Positions 25,466-34,148 of a stretch of 64,000 nt of DNA are shown here, piece by piece (the first letter of the stretch is position 1; the number at the start of each line of letters is the position of its first letter). The position numbers and the translations under genes are program-made. The notes under the pieces were generated by a model, which had not been told where the DNA came from, did not search any database, and saw only the letters and a list, made by a program, of their open reading frames with translations. This stretch comes from Janthinobacterium sp. SUN073 (GTDB lineage: Bacteria > Pseudomonadota > Gammaproteobacteria > Burkholderiales > Burkholderiaceae_D): positions 62,001-126,000 of the forward strand of contig NZ_JAPUBT010000007.1 of assembly GCF_030397665.1 (NCBI RefSeq), given 5' to 3'.

Positions 25466-26359
25466 ATGGGGACACGGGCCCAATTACTGGTCGATGCGCA
25501 GAATTTCCTGGGCGAGGGCGTGCGCTGGTGCGAACGCAGCGGCCGCGTTTTCTGGACGAATATCGAAGGCTGCCAGCTGCATGCGCTGGTGCTGGCCACG
25601 GGCGAACGCCAGAGTTGGGCCATGCCCGAGCGTCTGGCGTGCTTCGCGCTGACGCACAGCGACGAGGTGCTGCTGCTGGGACTGGCCTCGCGCCTGGCGT
25701 GGTTTGACGCGCGCAGCGGGGCCGTCACGCCCTTCCACACGGTGGAGGGGGACTTGCCCATGACGCGCCTGAACGATGGCCGCTGCGACCGCCAGGGACG
25801 TTTTGTCTTCGGCACGCTCGATGAACGCCCGTGCCGCGATGCCATCGCCAGCTTTTACCGCCTCAACCTGGACTTGAGCCTGGAGCGCCTGCCGCTGCCG
25901 CCCATCGCCATCTCGAACAGCATCTGCTTCAGCATCGATGGCACGGCCATGTATTTTTGCGATTCGATGAAGAAGGCGATCTACCGCTGGGACGATTACC
26001 TGGGGGGCGACGCCAGCCGGGTGCGCGTGTTTGCCGTGCTCGATCCCGGCCCCGGCGCCGCCGACGGCGCCACCATCGATGCGCACGACCACTTGTGGAG
26101 CGCGCAATGGGGCGCGGGACGCGTATTGCGCTTCGCGCCGGACGGCAGCGTCGAGCGCGCGATCACCTTGCCCGTCTCGCAGCCCAGCTGCGTGAGCCTG
26201 GGCGGCCCGCATTACGACGAATTGTTCGTCACCACCGCTCAGGAGAGTTTGACGCCGGCTCAGCTGGCGGGCGAACCGCTGGCCGGGGGATTGTTTCATG
26301 CGCGCCAGCCTGGCTTGCGCGGTTTGCCGGAAGTGCGCTTTGGCGCCCTGCCGGCCTGA
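25466..26359 (+). CDS. SMP-30/gluconolactonase-family sugar lactonase
   Basis: A 297-residue six-bladed propeller protein that hydrolyses sugar-acid lactones. Metal-ligand positions of the family are visible: Glu in FLGEGVRW, Asn-Asp in TRLNDGRCDRQGR, Asn in ISNSICFS and Asp in ATIDAHDHLWSAQWG. It would open the lactones made by sugar dehydrogenases, such as D-xylonolactone, L-arabinolactone or D-galactonolactone. It is the only lactonase in the cluster, so it may serve both routes. Two ATGs, 25463 and 25466, follow AAAGGAA; I chose the second for better spacing. It is 13 bases upstream of dgoA. Confidence 0.88.
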   Translation: MGTRAQLLVDAQNFLGEGVRWCERSGRVFWTNIEGCQLHALVLATGERQSWAMPERLACFALTHSDEVLLLGLASRLAWFDARSGAVTPFHTVEGDLPMTRLNDGRCDRQGRFVFGTLDERPCRDAIASFYRLNLDLSLERLPLPPIAISNSICFSIDGTAMYFCDSMKKAIYRWDDYLGGDASRVRVFAVLDPGPGAADGATIDAHDHLWSAQWGAGRVLRFAPDGSVERAITLPVSQPSCVSLGGPHYDELFVTTAQESLTPAQLAGEPLAGGLFHARQPGLRGLPEVRFGALPA

Positions 26360-26372
26360 CAGGAGAGAGCAT

Positions 26373-27026
26373 ATGCAAAAACACGCGGTTTTCGAGGGCA
26401 TTATCGAGCGGGGCATGGTCGGCATCGTGCGCGCCGGCTCGCCCGATGCGGCGCTGCTGATCGCCGAGGCGTGCATCGCCGGCGGCATCACGGCGCTGGA
26501 AGTGGCCTTCACCACGCCCGATACCCTGGGCGTGCTGCGCACCCTGCGCGAACGCCATGGAGACGACGTGCTGCTGGGCGCGGGCACGGTGCTCGATACG
26601 GAGACGGCGCGCGCCGCCATCCTGGCCGGCGCGCAGTTCATCATTTCGCCCGGCGTCAACGTGGAAACCATCACGCTGTGCCAGCGCTACCAGGTGCTGG
26701 CCATGCCGGGCGCGATGACGCCGACGGAAATCGTCACGGCCCTGCAGGCGGGCGCCGACATCGTCAAGGTCTTCCCCGCCGAGATGTTCGGCCCCGCCTA
26801 CATCAAGGCCCTGTGCGCGCCCCTGCCGCAAGCGCCGCTGATGCCGACGGGCGGCGTGACGGTGGAGAACCTGCATGCATGGTTTGCCAGCGGCGCCGTG
26901 GCCGTGGGTATCGGCGGCAGCCTGAGTGGCCCGGGCGCCACGGGAGATTACGCGGCCGTGACGGCGCGTGCGCAGGCTTTTGTCGCGCAGATGGCGGCCG
27001 TGCGGACTTCTAAGTCTTCTGGCTAG
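26373..27026 (+). CDS. dgoA: 2-dehydro-3-deoxy-6-phosphogalactonate aldolase (KDPG-aldolase fold)
   Basis: A 217-residue class I aldolase. Glu43 (ALEVAFTTPD) and Schiff-base Lys132 (IVKVFPAEMFG) are the catalytic pair of the KDPG/KDPGal aldolase family, and PTGGVTVEN near 154 closes the phosphate site. It cleaves the phosphorylated keto-deoxy acid made by DgoK to pyruvate and glyceraldehyde 3-phosphate. AGGAGAGAG precedes the ATG at 26373. KDPG rather than KDPGal is the main alternative substrate; dgoK in the same operon favours the galactonate route. It is the last gene of the sugar cluster. Confidence 0.9.
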   Translation: MQKHAVFEGIIERGMVGIVRAGSPDAALLIAEACIAGGITALEVAFTTPDTLGVLRTLRERHGDDVLLGAGTVLDTETARAAILAGAQFIISPGVNVETITLCQRYQVLAMPGAMTPTEIVTALQAGADIVKVFPAEMFGPAYIKALCAPLPQAPLMPTGGVTVENLHAWFASGAVAVGIGGSLSGPGATGDYAAVTARAQAFVAQMAAVRTSKSSG

Positions 27027-27090
27027 CTCCCGGCGCGACGGGAATCTGCTACGCTAGGCGGGCAATGTCGCACGCCCAACTACAGAAACC

Positions 27091-27513
27091 ATGTCCAACA
27101 TCGCCCGCATCCTGCAAGACAGCCGCATCATCGCCATCGTCGGCATGTCCGACAAGCCCGAACGCGCCAGCCACGAAGTGGCCGATTACCTGCTGCGGCA
27201 TGGCTACCGCGTGCTGCCCGTCAATCCGGCCCTCGCCGGTAAGGAAGTGCTGGGCCAGCGCGCCTATGCCACCCTGATGGAGGCCGCGGCGGCTGTGGCG
27301 CCGGCGCGCATCGACATCGTCGATTGCTTCCGCAAGTCCGAGGATATCCTGCCCATCGCCGAAGAAGCCATCGCCGTCAAGGCAGGCTGTTTGTGGCTGC
27401 AGCTCGATATCATCAACGAGCCGGCGGCGCAACTGGCACGGGCGGCTGGCCTGGACGTGGTGATGAACCACTGCACAAAAATTGAGCACCGCAAGCTGAC
27501 GGTGGCGGCATGA
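27091..27513 (+). CDS. CoA-binding domain protein (YccU-like)
   Basis: A 140-residue single-domain Rossmann protein of the CoA_binding_2 type. It begins with IIAIVGMSDKPERASHEVADYL, the nucleotide loop of the family, and later has DIVDCFRKSEDI and the C-terminal NHCTKIEHR typical of YccU-like proteins. It binds CoA or a related nucleotide; the cellular role is not known. It overlaps the PPK2 gene by four bases (ATGA), so the two are translationally coupled. Confidence 0.88.
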   Translation: MSNIARILQDSRIIAIVGMSDKPERASHEVADYLLRHGYRVLPVNPALAGKEVLGQRAYATLMEAAAAVAPARIDIVDCFRKSEDILPIAEEAIAVKAGCLWLQLDIINEPAAQLARAAGLDVVMNHCTKIEHRKLTVAA

Positions 27514-28352
27514 AGGCGCGCACGCAATTTCGCGCCGGCCAGGGCTTCGAGCTGAACGAGGAATTCGCCGGCAAGCGCCTGCTGGGCGCCGCCACCAAGG
27601 CGGCCAACAAGAAGCTGACGCCAGCCCAGTGCAAGGCGCTGGACCGCGAGGAAACCGTGGCCCTGACGGCGCAGATCGCCGAGTGCCAGAGCATGCTGTA
27701 TGCGCAGCACAAGAAAAAAGTGCTGCTGGTCCTGCAGGGCATGGATACCTCGGGCAAGGATGGCACGGTCAAGGCTATCTTCAGCAATATCAACCCGATG
27801 GGCATCCGCGCCGTGGCGTTCAAGGGCCCCACCGATATCGAACTGGCGCACGATTACCTGTGGCGCGTGCACCAGCACGTGCCCGTCAAGGGCGAGATCG
27901 CCATCTTCAACCGCAGCCACTACGAAGATGTGCTGGTCACGCGGGTGCAGGACATGATCGACAAGGCCGAATGCCAGCGTCGCTACGCGCAGATCCGCGA
28001 TTTCGAGCGCATGCTGAGCGAAACGGGCACCGTCATCCTGAAAGTCTTCCTGCATATCTCGAAGGACGAGCAGCGGGGACGGCTGCAGGAGCGGCTTGAC
28101 GATCCCGACCGCCAGTGGAAGTTCGATCCCAACGATATCGCCCAGCGCAAGAAGTGGGATGGCTACCAGCGCGCCTATGAAACGGCGATTCGCGAGACCG
28201 ATGCCGATCACGCGCCGTGGTACGTGGTGCCATCGAACTCCAAGACGCAGCGCAACCTGGTGGTCGCCTCGCTGCTGCTGGAAACCCTGCAGGGCATGAA
28301 GCTGGAATACCCGGCGCCGGACCCGAAACTGTCGTCTTTCAAGGTCGAGTAG
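27510..28352 (+). CDS. ppk2: Polyphosphate kinase 2 family nucleotide phosphotransferase
   Basis: A 280-residue PPK2. Walker A is GMDTSGKDG (77-85), followed by FSNINPMGIRAVAFKGPT and the lid and Walker B region IAIFNRSHYED (131-140) VLVTRV. It transfers phosphate between inorganic polyphosphate and nucleotides; one-domain enzymes of this length with this lid are mostly class I or III and make ADP or ATP from AMP or ADP. The class cannot be fixed by eye. Coupled to the CoA-binding gene upstream. Confidence 0.9.
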   Translation: MKARTQFRAGQGFELNEEFAGKRLLGAATKAANKKLTPAQCKALDREETVALTAQIAECQSMLYAQHKKKVLLVLQGMDTSGKDGTVKAIFSNINPMGIRAVAFKGPTDIELAHDYLWRVHQHVPVKGEIAIFNRSHYEDVLVTRVQDMIDKAECQRRYAQIRDFERMLSETGTVILKVFLHISKDEQRGRLQERLDDPDRQWKFDPNDIAQRKKWDGYQRAYETAIRETDADHAPWYVVPSNSKTQRNLVVASLLLETLQGMKLEYPAPDPKLSSFKVE

Positions 28353-28444
28353 AGGGCAGGGCAGTTCAGCGCCGCGCCTGCGGAATCGGCCGCGCTGTGG
28401 CATAGTATCCCTCGTCGATAATTCAAACCAGACCGGAGATCCAT

Positions 28445-29899
28445 ATGCTGCAGTTGAAAGATCCTACCTTGTTGCGTCACCAGGCTTACGTGAATGGAGC
28501 CTGGGCGGATGCCGATGGTGGCCAGACGATTAATGTGAGCAATCCCGCCACCGGCGAGCATATCGGCACGGTGCCACTGATGGGCGCGGCCGAGACGCGC
28601 CGCGCCATCGAGGCGGCCAATGCCGCCTGGCCCGCCTGGCGCAAGAAGACGGCCAAGGAACGCGCGGCCGTGCTGCGCCGCTGGCATGACCTGATCCTGG
28701 AAAACGCCGACGACCTGGCGCTGATCATGACCACCGAGCAGGGCAAGCCCCTGCCGGAAGCGAAGGGCGAAGTGCAGTTCGGTGCCTCGTTCATCGAGTG
28801 GTTTGCCGAAGAAGGCAAGCGCGTCGCGGGCGATACCCTGCAATCGCCGTGGCCGGACCGTCGCCTGGTCATCACCAAGGAGCCGATCGGCGTGTGCGCC
28901 GCCATCACGCCGTGGAACTTCCCGGCCGCCATGATCACGCGCAAAGTCGGCCCGGCCCTGGCCGCCGGCTGCCCGATGGTCCTGAAGCCTGCCGAAGCGA
29001 CGCCGTTTTCCGCGCTGGCGCTGGCCGTGCTGGCCGAGCGCGCGGGCGTGCCTGCGGGCGTGTTCAGCATCGTTACGGGTGCGCCGAAAGACATCGGCGG
29101 CGAAATGACCTCGAACCCCATCGTGCGCAAGCTGACGTTTACGGGCTCGACCCAGGTGGGCCGCTTGCTGGCCGAGCAGTGCGCGCCAACGATCAAGAAA
29201 CTCTCGCTGGAACTGGGCGGCAATGCGCCGTTCATCGTCTTCGACGACGCCGACCTGGATGCGGCCGTGGAAGGCGCCATCGCCTCGAAATACCGCAACG
29301 CGGGCCAGACTTGCGTGTGCGCCAACCGCCTGTACGTGCAGGACAGCGTGTATGACGCGTTTGCCGACAAACTGGTGGCCGCCGTGGCCAAGCTGAAGGT
29401 GGGCAATGGCATCGAGGCGGGCGTGACGCAAGGCCCGCTGATCGACGCCAAGGCCGTCGCCAAGGTGGAGGAGCACGTGGCCGATGCATTGGCCAAGGGC
29501 GGTCGCCTGCTGGCCGGCGGCAAGCGCCATGCGCTGGGTAACGGCTTCTTCGAGCCGACCATCATCGCCGACGTGACGAACGACATGCGCGTGGCCACCG
29601 AGGAAACCTTCGGCCCGCTGGCACCCCTGTTCCGCTTCAAGACGGATGATGAAGTGATCGCCCTGGCGAACAACACGGAATTCGGCCTGGCCGCCTACTT
29701 CTATTCGCGCGACATCGGCCGCATCTGGCGCGTGGCCGAAGGTCTGGAAACGGGCATGGTTGGCGTCAACACGGGCCTGATCTCGAACGAGATCGCGCCC
29801 TTCGGCGGCGTCAAGCAATCGGGCCTGGGCCGTGAAGGGTCGACCTACGGTATCGAAGATTATTTAGTCATCAAATACATCTGCATGGGCGGTATCTAA
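28445..29899 (+). CDS. gabD: NAD(P)-dependent succinate-semialdehyde dehydrogenase (GabD type)
   Basis: A 484-residue aldehyde dehydrogenase. Catalytic Glu256 (ELGGNAP) and Cys290 (NAGQTCVCANR) are in place, as are PWNFPAAM and FTGSTQVGR of the cofactor site. TCVCANR and overall form match GabD, which oxidises succinate semialdehyde to succinate. Close relatives oxidise glutarate or alpha-ketoglutarate semialdehyde. It lies 1.4 kb after the sugar cluster, which lacks its own alpha-ketoglutarate semialdehyde dehydrogenase, so a role in finishing the Weimberg route is an open possibility. It has its own 92-base upstream region. Confidence 0.87.
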   Translation: MLQLKDPTLLRHQAYVNGAWADADGGQTINVSNPATGEHIGTVPLMGAAETRRAIEAANAAWPAWRKKTAKERAAVLRRWHDLILENADDLALIMTTEQGKPLPEAKGEVQFGASFIEWFAEEGKRVAGDTLQSPWPDRRLVITKEPIGVCAAITPWNFPAAMITRKVGPALAAGCPMVLKPAEATPFSALALAVLAERAGVPAGVFSIVTGAPKDIGGEMTSNPIVRKLTFTGSTQVGRLLAEQCAPTIKKLSLELGGNAPFIVFDDADLDAAVEGAIASKYRNAGQTCVCANRLYVQDSVYDAFADKLVAAVAKLKVGNGIEAGVTQGPLIDAKAVAKVEEHVADALAKGGRLLAGGKRHALGNGFFEPTIIADVTNDMRVATEETFGPLAPLFRFKTDDEVIALANNTEFGLAAYFYSRDIGRIWRVAEGLETGMVGVNTGLISNEIAPFGGVKQSGLGREGSTYGIEDYLVIKYICMGGI

Positions 29900-29905
29900 G
29901 GCTGC

Positions 29906-31030
29906 CTAGCGCGAGCCGCGGCGCGCGGCGAGGCGGTCGAGCATGCCCTTGACCGCTTCCATCTGCGTGCCGCTCTTGCGGTAGAAATCCGGGTCGATCG
30001 GATTGATGCTGGTATAGCCCCAGAAATCCCAGCAGCCTTTCGGGTTGTACGGGTAGACGGGGCTCGGTTCGGCCTGCGGATACAGCACGATGATCTTGTT
30101 GGCGTCCGCCACCTGGTTGTAGCCGGTGCTGGTATAGAAGCGGTCGCCGATGGCCTGCGTCGTTTGCAGGCAGCCGTGGAACACCACGTGCACGCGGCAG
30201 CTCTCGCTGTCGCAGGCTTTCGGGATGTAGGCGTAGCCCGTATTGTTCATGCTGGAGTAGGCGTTCTGGATGAAGCTGCGTTGGTTGAAGGCGATCAGCT
30301 TGCCCGTCAGGGTGGTCGACGACGGTTGCAGGTCCGGGTACAGGTGCTGCAGGATGTCGCGCGCCTGCACGAAGTCGCAGTCATTGATGAAGGGCGAGTC
30401 CGTCACGGCGCACGGCTTGTCCTGATTGTTGTCCGTGATGATGGCATGGCCCGCACCGACCGTATCGACGAAGCGGATCTGCGCCGCCGGCGTGCCCGCC
30501 AATGCATAGAATTTTCCCACCTGTTCCACCACCGGCCGCGTCACGGTCTGGTCTTTCGTTCCGCTGAACAGATACACGCGCTGGCGTTTCAGGTTGGCCG
30601 TGTCGTCGATGAGACGGGCGCGTGCAAAATCGTTTGCCGCGCGCAGCAATTCGCTGGCCACGGGCGGCGCCACCTGTGCGCTGCCCGGATTCATGCAGGT
30701 GGTCAGGGCATTCGTCAGGTAGGGAATGTAGGGAAAGCGGCCCGGCTGGCCCGAGCAGAAATACGGGCCGCCGGCGATGATGCCGGCGCCGGCCACCGTG
30801 GCCGAATAGGCGACGGCAAATTGCGCCGCCATGAAGCCGCCCGAGGACAGGCCGGACACCGTGGTCTGGCTCAGGTCGGCCTGGTAGGCGGGCAGGGCGG
30901 CGGCATCTTTGCTCGCGGCGGGCTTGACGGCTTTGGCGGCGGTGGCGGCGTGCGCGCCGCCAGGCGCCAGGACGAGCAAGCTGGCGGTCAGCAGGGTGGT
31001 GGTTAGTGTGGTCAGGTGCGGGAAGGACAT
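29906..31030 (-). CDS. Secreted PHB-depolymerase-like esterase, type II domain order
   Basis: A 374-residue exported alpha/beta hydrolase. A signal peptide (to about residue 28) precedes the lipase box GLSSG (60-64, Ser62). Asp160 (SGTKDQ) and His195 (GAGHAII) complete a likely triad. The oxyanion segment HGC (285-287) comes late, followed by KGCWDFWGY (331-339). Oxyanion after nucleophile is the circularly permuted (type II) order of extracellular PHB depolymerases. It probably acts on polyhydroxyalkanoate or related polyesters outside the cell. No substrate-binding domain is present. The ATG at 31030 has GGAG five bases upstream. It is convergent with gabD with a six-base gap. Confidence 0.83.
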   Translation of the reverse strand: MSFPHLTTLTTTLLTASLLVLAPGGAHAATAAKAVKPAASKDAAALPAYQADLSQTTVSGLSSGGFMAAQFAVAYSATVAGAGIIAGGPYFCSGQPGRFPYIPYLTNALTTCMNPGSAQVAPPVASELLRAANDFARARLIDDTANLKRQRVYLFSGTKDQTVTRPVVEQVGKFYALAGTPAAQIRFVDTVGAGHAIITDNNQDKPCAVTDSPFINDCDFVQARDILQHLYPDLQPSSTTLTGKLIAFNQRSFIQNAYSSMNNTGYAYIPKACDSESCRVHVVFHGCLQTTQAIGDRFYTSTGYNQVADANKIIVLYPQAEPSPVYPYNPKGCWDFWGYTSINPIDPDFYRKSGTQMEAVKGMLDRLAARRGSR

Positions 31031-31205
31031 GGTGACTCCACAAGGCAAGGGCAGGAAGGCCGAGCATAGGTAAAAAAACTGTGCGCTGGGCAAGTACTGC
31101 ACGGTCGTTGATGTCGCTCAAGCTATCGCTGTTGTTGTGGCCCTCATGCGCGTGGGCGGTGTTTGGCATAGAATGGTTTTTTTCCGTTCAACCATGGTGC
31201 CCCTC

Positions 31206-31817
31206 ATGTCCAAGACCCTTGCCCAGCTGTTTGCGCTCACCACCCTTGCCGCCGGCGCCAGCCTGGCCGTGCCGGTCCATGCCGCCGACACCGCGCCAGC
31301 TGCCGACACCGCGCCAGCTGCCGCCGCGCCAGCGGCCTGTCCCGCCATCCTCAAGCAGACCTTCAACCGTTTGCAGGATGAGGCGCCGCAAAACCTGTGC
31401 CAGTACGCGGGCAAGGTCGTGCTGGTGGTCAATACGGCCAGTTATTGTGGTTTTACCAACCAGTATGAAGGGCTCGAAGCGCTGTACGCCAAGTACGGCA
31501 GCAAGGGCCTGGTGGTGCTGGGCTTTCCGTCGAACGATTTCGGCAAGCAGGAGCCTGGCAACAGCAAGGAAATCGCCGATTTCTGCTACAACACCTATGG
31601 CGTGAAGTTCCCCATGTTCGCCAAATCGGCGGTTTCCGGCCCCGCGCCGAATCCGCTGTACGTGGACCTGATCAAGCAGACGGGCAAGACGCCGGCCTGG
31701 AATTTCCATAAATACCTGATCGACCGCCACGGTAAAGTGGTGGAAAGCTTCCCCAGCAAGGTGACGCCGGAGGACAAGAAACTCGTTGGCGCGGTGGAAA
31801 AAGCGCTGGCGCTGTAA
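31206..31817 (+). CDS. Exported thiol-type glutathione peroxidase
   Basis: A 203-residue Gpx-family peroxidase with a Sec signal (MSKTLAQLFALTTLAAGASL, cut after VHA near 26). The catalytic Cys81 is in NTASYCGFTNQ, followed by GFPSNDFGKQEPG and WNFHKYLID. It reduces peroxides, probably with thioredoxin or glutathione as donor, in the periplasm. A linker holds an exact 18-bp tandem duplication (31284-31319) giving ADTAPA twice. An ATG four codons earlier (31194) is also possible. A strong terminator follows. Confidence 0.9.
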   Translation: MSKTLAQLFALTTLAAGASLAVPVHAADTAPAADTAPAAAAPAACPAILKQTFNRLQDEAPQNLCQYAGKVVLVVNTASYCGFTNQYEGLEALYAKYGSKGLVVLGFPSNDFGKQEPGNSKEIADFCYNTYGVKFPMFAKSAVSGPAPNPLYVDLIKQTGKTPAWNFHKYLIDRHGKVVESFPSKVTPEDKKLVGAVEKALAL

Positions 31818-31831
31818 GTTGCCGACACACA

Positions 31832-31859
31832 AGCAGGCTTGATCGCCTGCTTTTTTTTT
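31832..31859 (+). terminator. Rho-independent terminator after glutathione peroxidase
   Basis: Stem AGCAGGC/GCCTGCT around a TTGATC loop (31832-31851), followed at once by a run of nine T residues. It lies 14 bases after the stop codon. Confidence 0.92.
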
Positions 31860-31933
31860 AATGCCGCGCTTGTCGTCTTGCCATCATTATCCTAAGCTGG
31901 TTGTTCGCGTTTGTCACAACAGAGGAGAACATC

Positions 31934-32296
31934 ATGGCGTATGTCGATGGATTTGTGGTGCCCGTACCGAAAGCCAAGCTCGATGCTTACCTGGCCATGT
32001 CGCGTAGTTGCGGCGCCGTCTGGCGCGAATATGGCGCGCTGGAATTTCGCGAATGCGTGGGCGACGATGTCAAGCCGGGCAAGCTGACCTCGTTCCCGCA
32101 GGCGGTGGACTTGCAGGATGGCGAAGTGGTGGTGTTTTCCTGGATCGTGTATGAGTCGCGCGCCAAGCGCGATGAAATCAACGACAAGGTCATGAAAGAC
32201 CCGCGCCTGGCCGAGATGATGGATCCGGCCAAGCTGCCGTTCGATGGCAAGCGGATGATCTATGGCGGTTACGAAATGCAGGTTGACATCAAGTAA
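31934..32296 (+). CDS. DUF1428 family protein
   Basis: A 120-residue protein that fits DUF1428 in full: opening YVDGFVVPVPKAKLDAY, the middle FPQAVDLQDGEVVVFSWIVYESR, and the end LPFDGKRMIYGGYEM. The family is a small dimeric alpha/beta-barrel-like (ferredoxin-type) fold with no known reaction. AGAGGAGAA lies before the ATG at 31934. Its last eight bases overlap, tail to tail, the end of the pabB gene on the other strand. Confidence 0.9.
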   Translation: MAYVDGFVVPVPKAKLDAYLAMSRSCGAVWREYGALEFRECVGDDVKPGKLTSFPQAVDLQDGEVVVFSWIVYESRAKRDEINDKVMKDPRLAEMMDPAKLPFDGKRMIYGGYEMQVDIK

Positions 32297-34127
32297 TCAG
32301 TTTTGCCGGCATCGCCCCGCGCAGCGCATTGCACACGACGATGGCTTCGGCCCGCGCCAGCATGGCGCGCGTGATGATGGTTTCCTGCGCATTCCAGGCG
32401 AGGTCGGCCAGCATGGCCGCGCGCTGCACGCCGGGCAGCAGACCGCAGGACAGGGGCGGCGTGTGCCAGCGGCCGTCCAGCTTCACGAAGACATTGCTGC
32501 GCCCACCCTCCGTCAGCTCGTCCCGTTCATTGAAGAACAGCATGTCGAAGCCGCCTTGCGCCTCGGCCGCGCGCCAGGCTGCGTCGTAGCGCGCACGCAC
32601 GCTGCTCTTGTGGCGCAGGAACAGGTCGTCCGCTGTGGTGGCGTCGGGCGCCAGCAAAATGTTCACGGTCTCCGGCAAGGCGGTGAGCGTACCGCTTTGC
32701 ACTGTGAACTGGCCATCCTGGCGCAGCGCCAGGCGCAGGCGGAAGGGCGCATCGTCTGGCCGTGCCGCGCAAGCCGCCTGCAGCGCGGCGCGGGCGGCCT
32801 GCGCATCCCAGGCAAAATTAAAATAGGCGCAGGAGGCGGCCAGGCGCGCCAGGTGGCGCTCCTGCTGGCGGCAGCCATGGTTGCGGCTGGCGTGCAGGGT
32901 TTCGAACAGTTCGAAGTCGTTCGTCAGGCCCGTCAGGAAGCGGGCCTTGAGCTGGCATTCCGCAAATTCATCGCGCGGGTCGCTGTCGAGCACGATGCCG
33001 GCGCCCACGCCCATTTCGCCGCGCCGCACGCCGTTCGCCCCAGGCGCTTGCAAGGCCAGGGTGCGAATCGGCACGGATAGGCAGAAGTCGCCCACCGCGT
33101 GGCCAGCGCCGGCGGCAGGCGGGTCGAACCAGCCGATGGCGCCCGTATAGATGCCGCGTGGCGCTGGTTCCAGTTCGGCGATGATTTCCATGGTGCGCCG
33201 TTTCGGCGCGCCCGTGATCGAGCCGCAGGGATACAAGGCCTGGAAGATGTCGGCCAAGCTGGCATCTTCGCGCAGGCGCGCCTGTACGGTGGAGGTCATT
33301 TGCAGCACGCTGCTGTAGCGCGTCACCTGGAACAGGGCCGGCACCCTGACGGAGCCCGTGACGGCGATGCGGCCGATGTCGTTGCGCAGCAGGTCGACGA
33401 TCATCAGGTTTTCCGCGCGATTCTTCGGGTCATGGGCCAGGGCGCTGGCGCGGCGCGCATTTTCTTCCACCTGTTCGGCAGGAGCGGCCGGTGCCGTGCC
33501 TTTCATGGGACGCGCCGTCAGCTCGCCTTGCGCATGGCGCACGAACAGTTCCGGCGACAGCGACAGCAGGGCACCGCCATCGGGCAGCATCACCAGCGCG
33601 CCATACGGCACGGGCTGGCGCGCGCGCAGCCGCGCATACAGGGCCAGGGGCGAACCGAAGGCGTCGAAGCGCAAACGATACGTGTAGTTGACCTGGTAGG
33701 TGTCGCCGGCCACGATGTAGTCGTGGATGCGCTGCAGCGCGCGCGTAAATTCTGCTTGATCCACATTTGCGCGGATATCGGCCACGCCGGCCGGCGCGGC
33801 GTTCGCGTGAAGGCGCGCGTTCAGCCACTGCGCCACCTCGTCTTGCGACAGCTGCGTGCAATGGTCAAAGACGAGCACTTGCGCCAGCGGCGGCGTATCG
33901 ATGCCTGCCGCGCGCGGCGGCATGGCCAGCAAGTGCGCGCCCAACTCGTAGCTGCACACGCTGACGGCGTATTGGCCGCGTTCCAAGGCCCCTTGCAGCC
34001 CTTCAAGCAGGGCAGGCCACTGCTCCCCCTCGGTGCACAGCAAGACCGCCACCAGGCCCGTGTACAGGCGCGAACCGGCGCCAGGTGTGCTGGCGTCGTC
34101 GAGCAGGGCGAAACAGTCGGTATGCAT
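32289..34127 (-). CDS. pabB: Fused aminodeoxychorismate synthase component I and 4-amino-4-deoxychorismate lyase (PabB-PabC)
   Basis: A 612-residue fusion for p-aminobenzoate synthesis. The chorismate-binding domain spans about 115-390: RPMKGTAP (206-213) carries the Lys that marks PabB rather than anthranilate synthase, then LLRNDIGR (246-253) and GSITGAPK (302-309). From about 403 (NDFELFETL) a class IV aminotransferase-fold lyase follows, with the likely PLP lysine in RHKSSVRARYD and the GGRSNVF loop near 555. Together they take aminodeoxychorismate to PABA and pyruvate for folate. A separate PabA glutaminase is needed and is not in the window. It lies 21 bases after slmA. Confidence 0.92.
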   Translation of the reverse strand: MHTDCFALLDDASTPGAGSRLYTGLVAVLLCTEGEQWPALLEGLQGALERGQYAVSVCSYELGAHLLAMPPRAAGIDTPPLAQVLVFDHCTQLSQDEVAQWLNARLHANAAPAGVADIRANVDQAEFTRALQRIHDYIVAGDTYQVNYTYRLRFDAFGSPLALYARLRARQPVPYGALVMLPDGGALLSLSPELFVRHAQGELTARPMKGTAPAAPAEQVEENARRASALAHDPKNRAENLMIVDLLRNDIGRIAVTGSVRVPALFQVTRYSSVLQMTSTVQARLREDASLADIFQALYPCGSITGAPKRRTMEIIAELEPAPRGIYTGAIGWFDPPAAGAGHAVGDFCLSVPIRTLALQAPGANGVRRGEMGVGAGIVLDSDPRDEFAECQLKARFLTGLTNDFELFETLHASRNHGCRQQERHLARLAASCAYFNFAWDAQAARAALQAACAARPDDAPFRLRLALRQDGQFTVQSGTLTALPETVNILLAPDATTADDLFLRHKSSVRARYDAAWRAAEAQGGFDMLFFNERDELTEGGRSNVFVKLDGRWHTPPLSCGLLPGVQRAAMLADLAWNAQETIITRAMLARAEAIVVCNALRGAMPAKLIT

Positions 34128-34148
34128 GGGGACAGCCGCAGCGATGAC

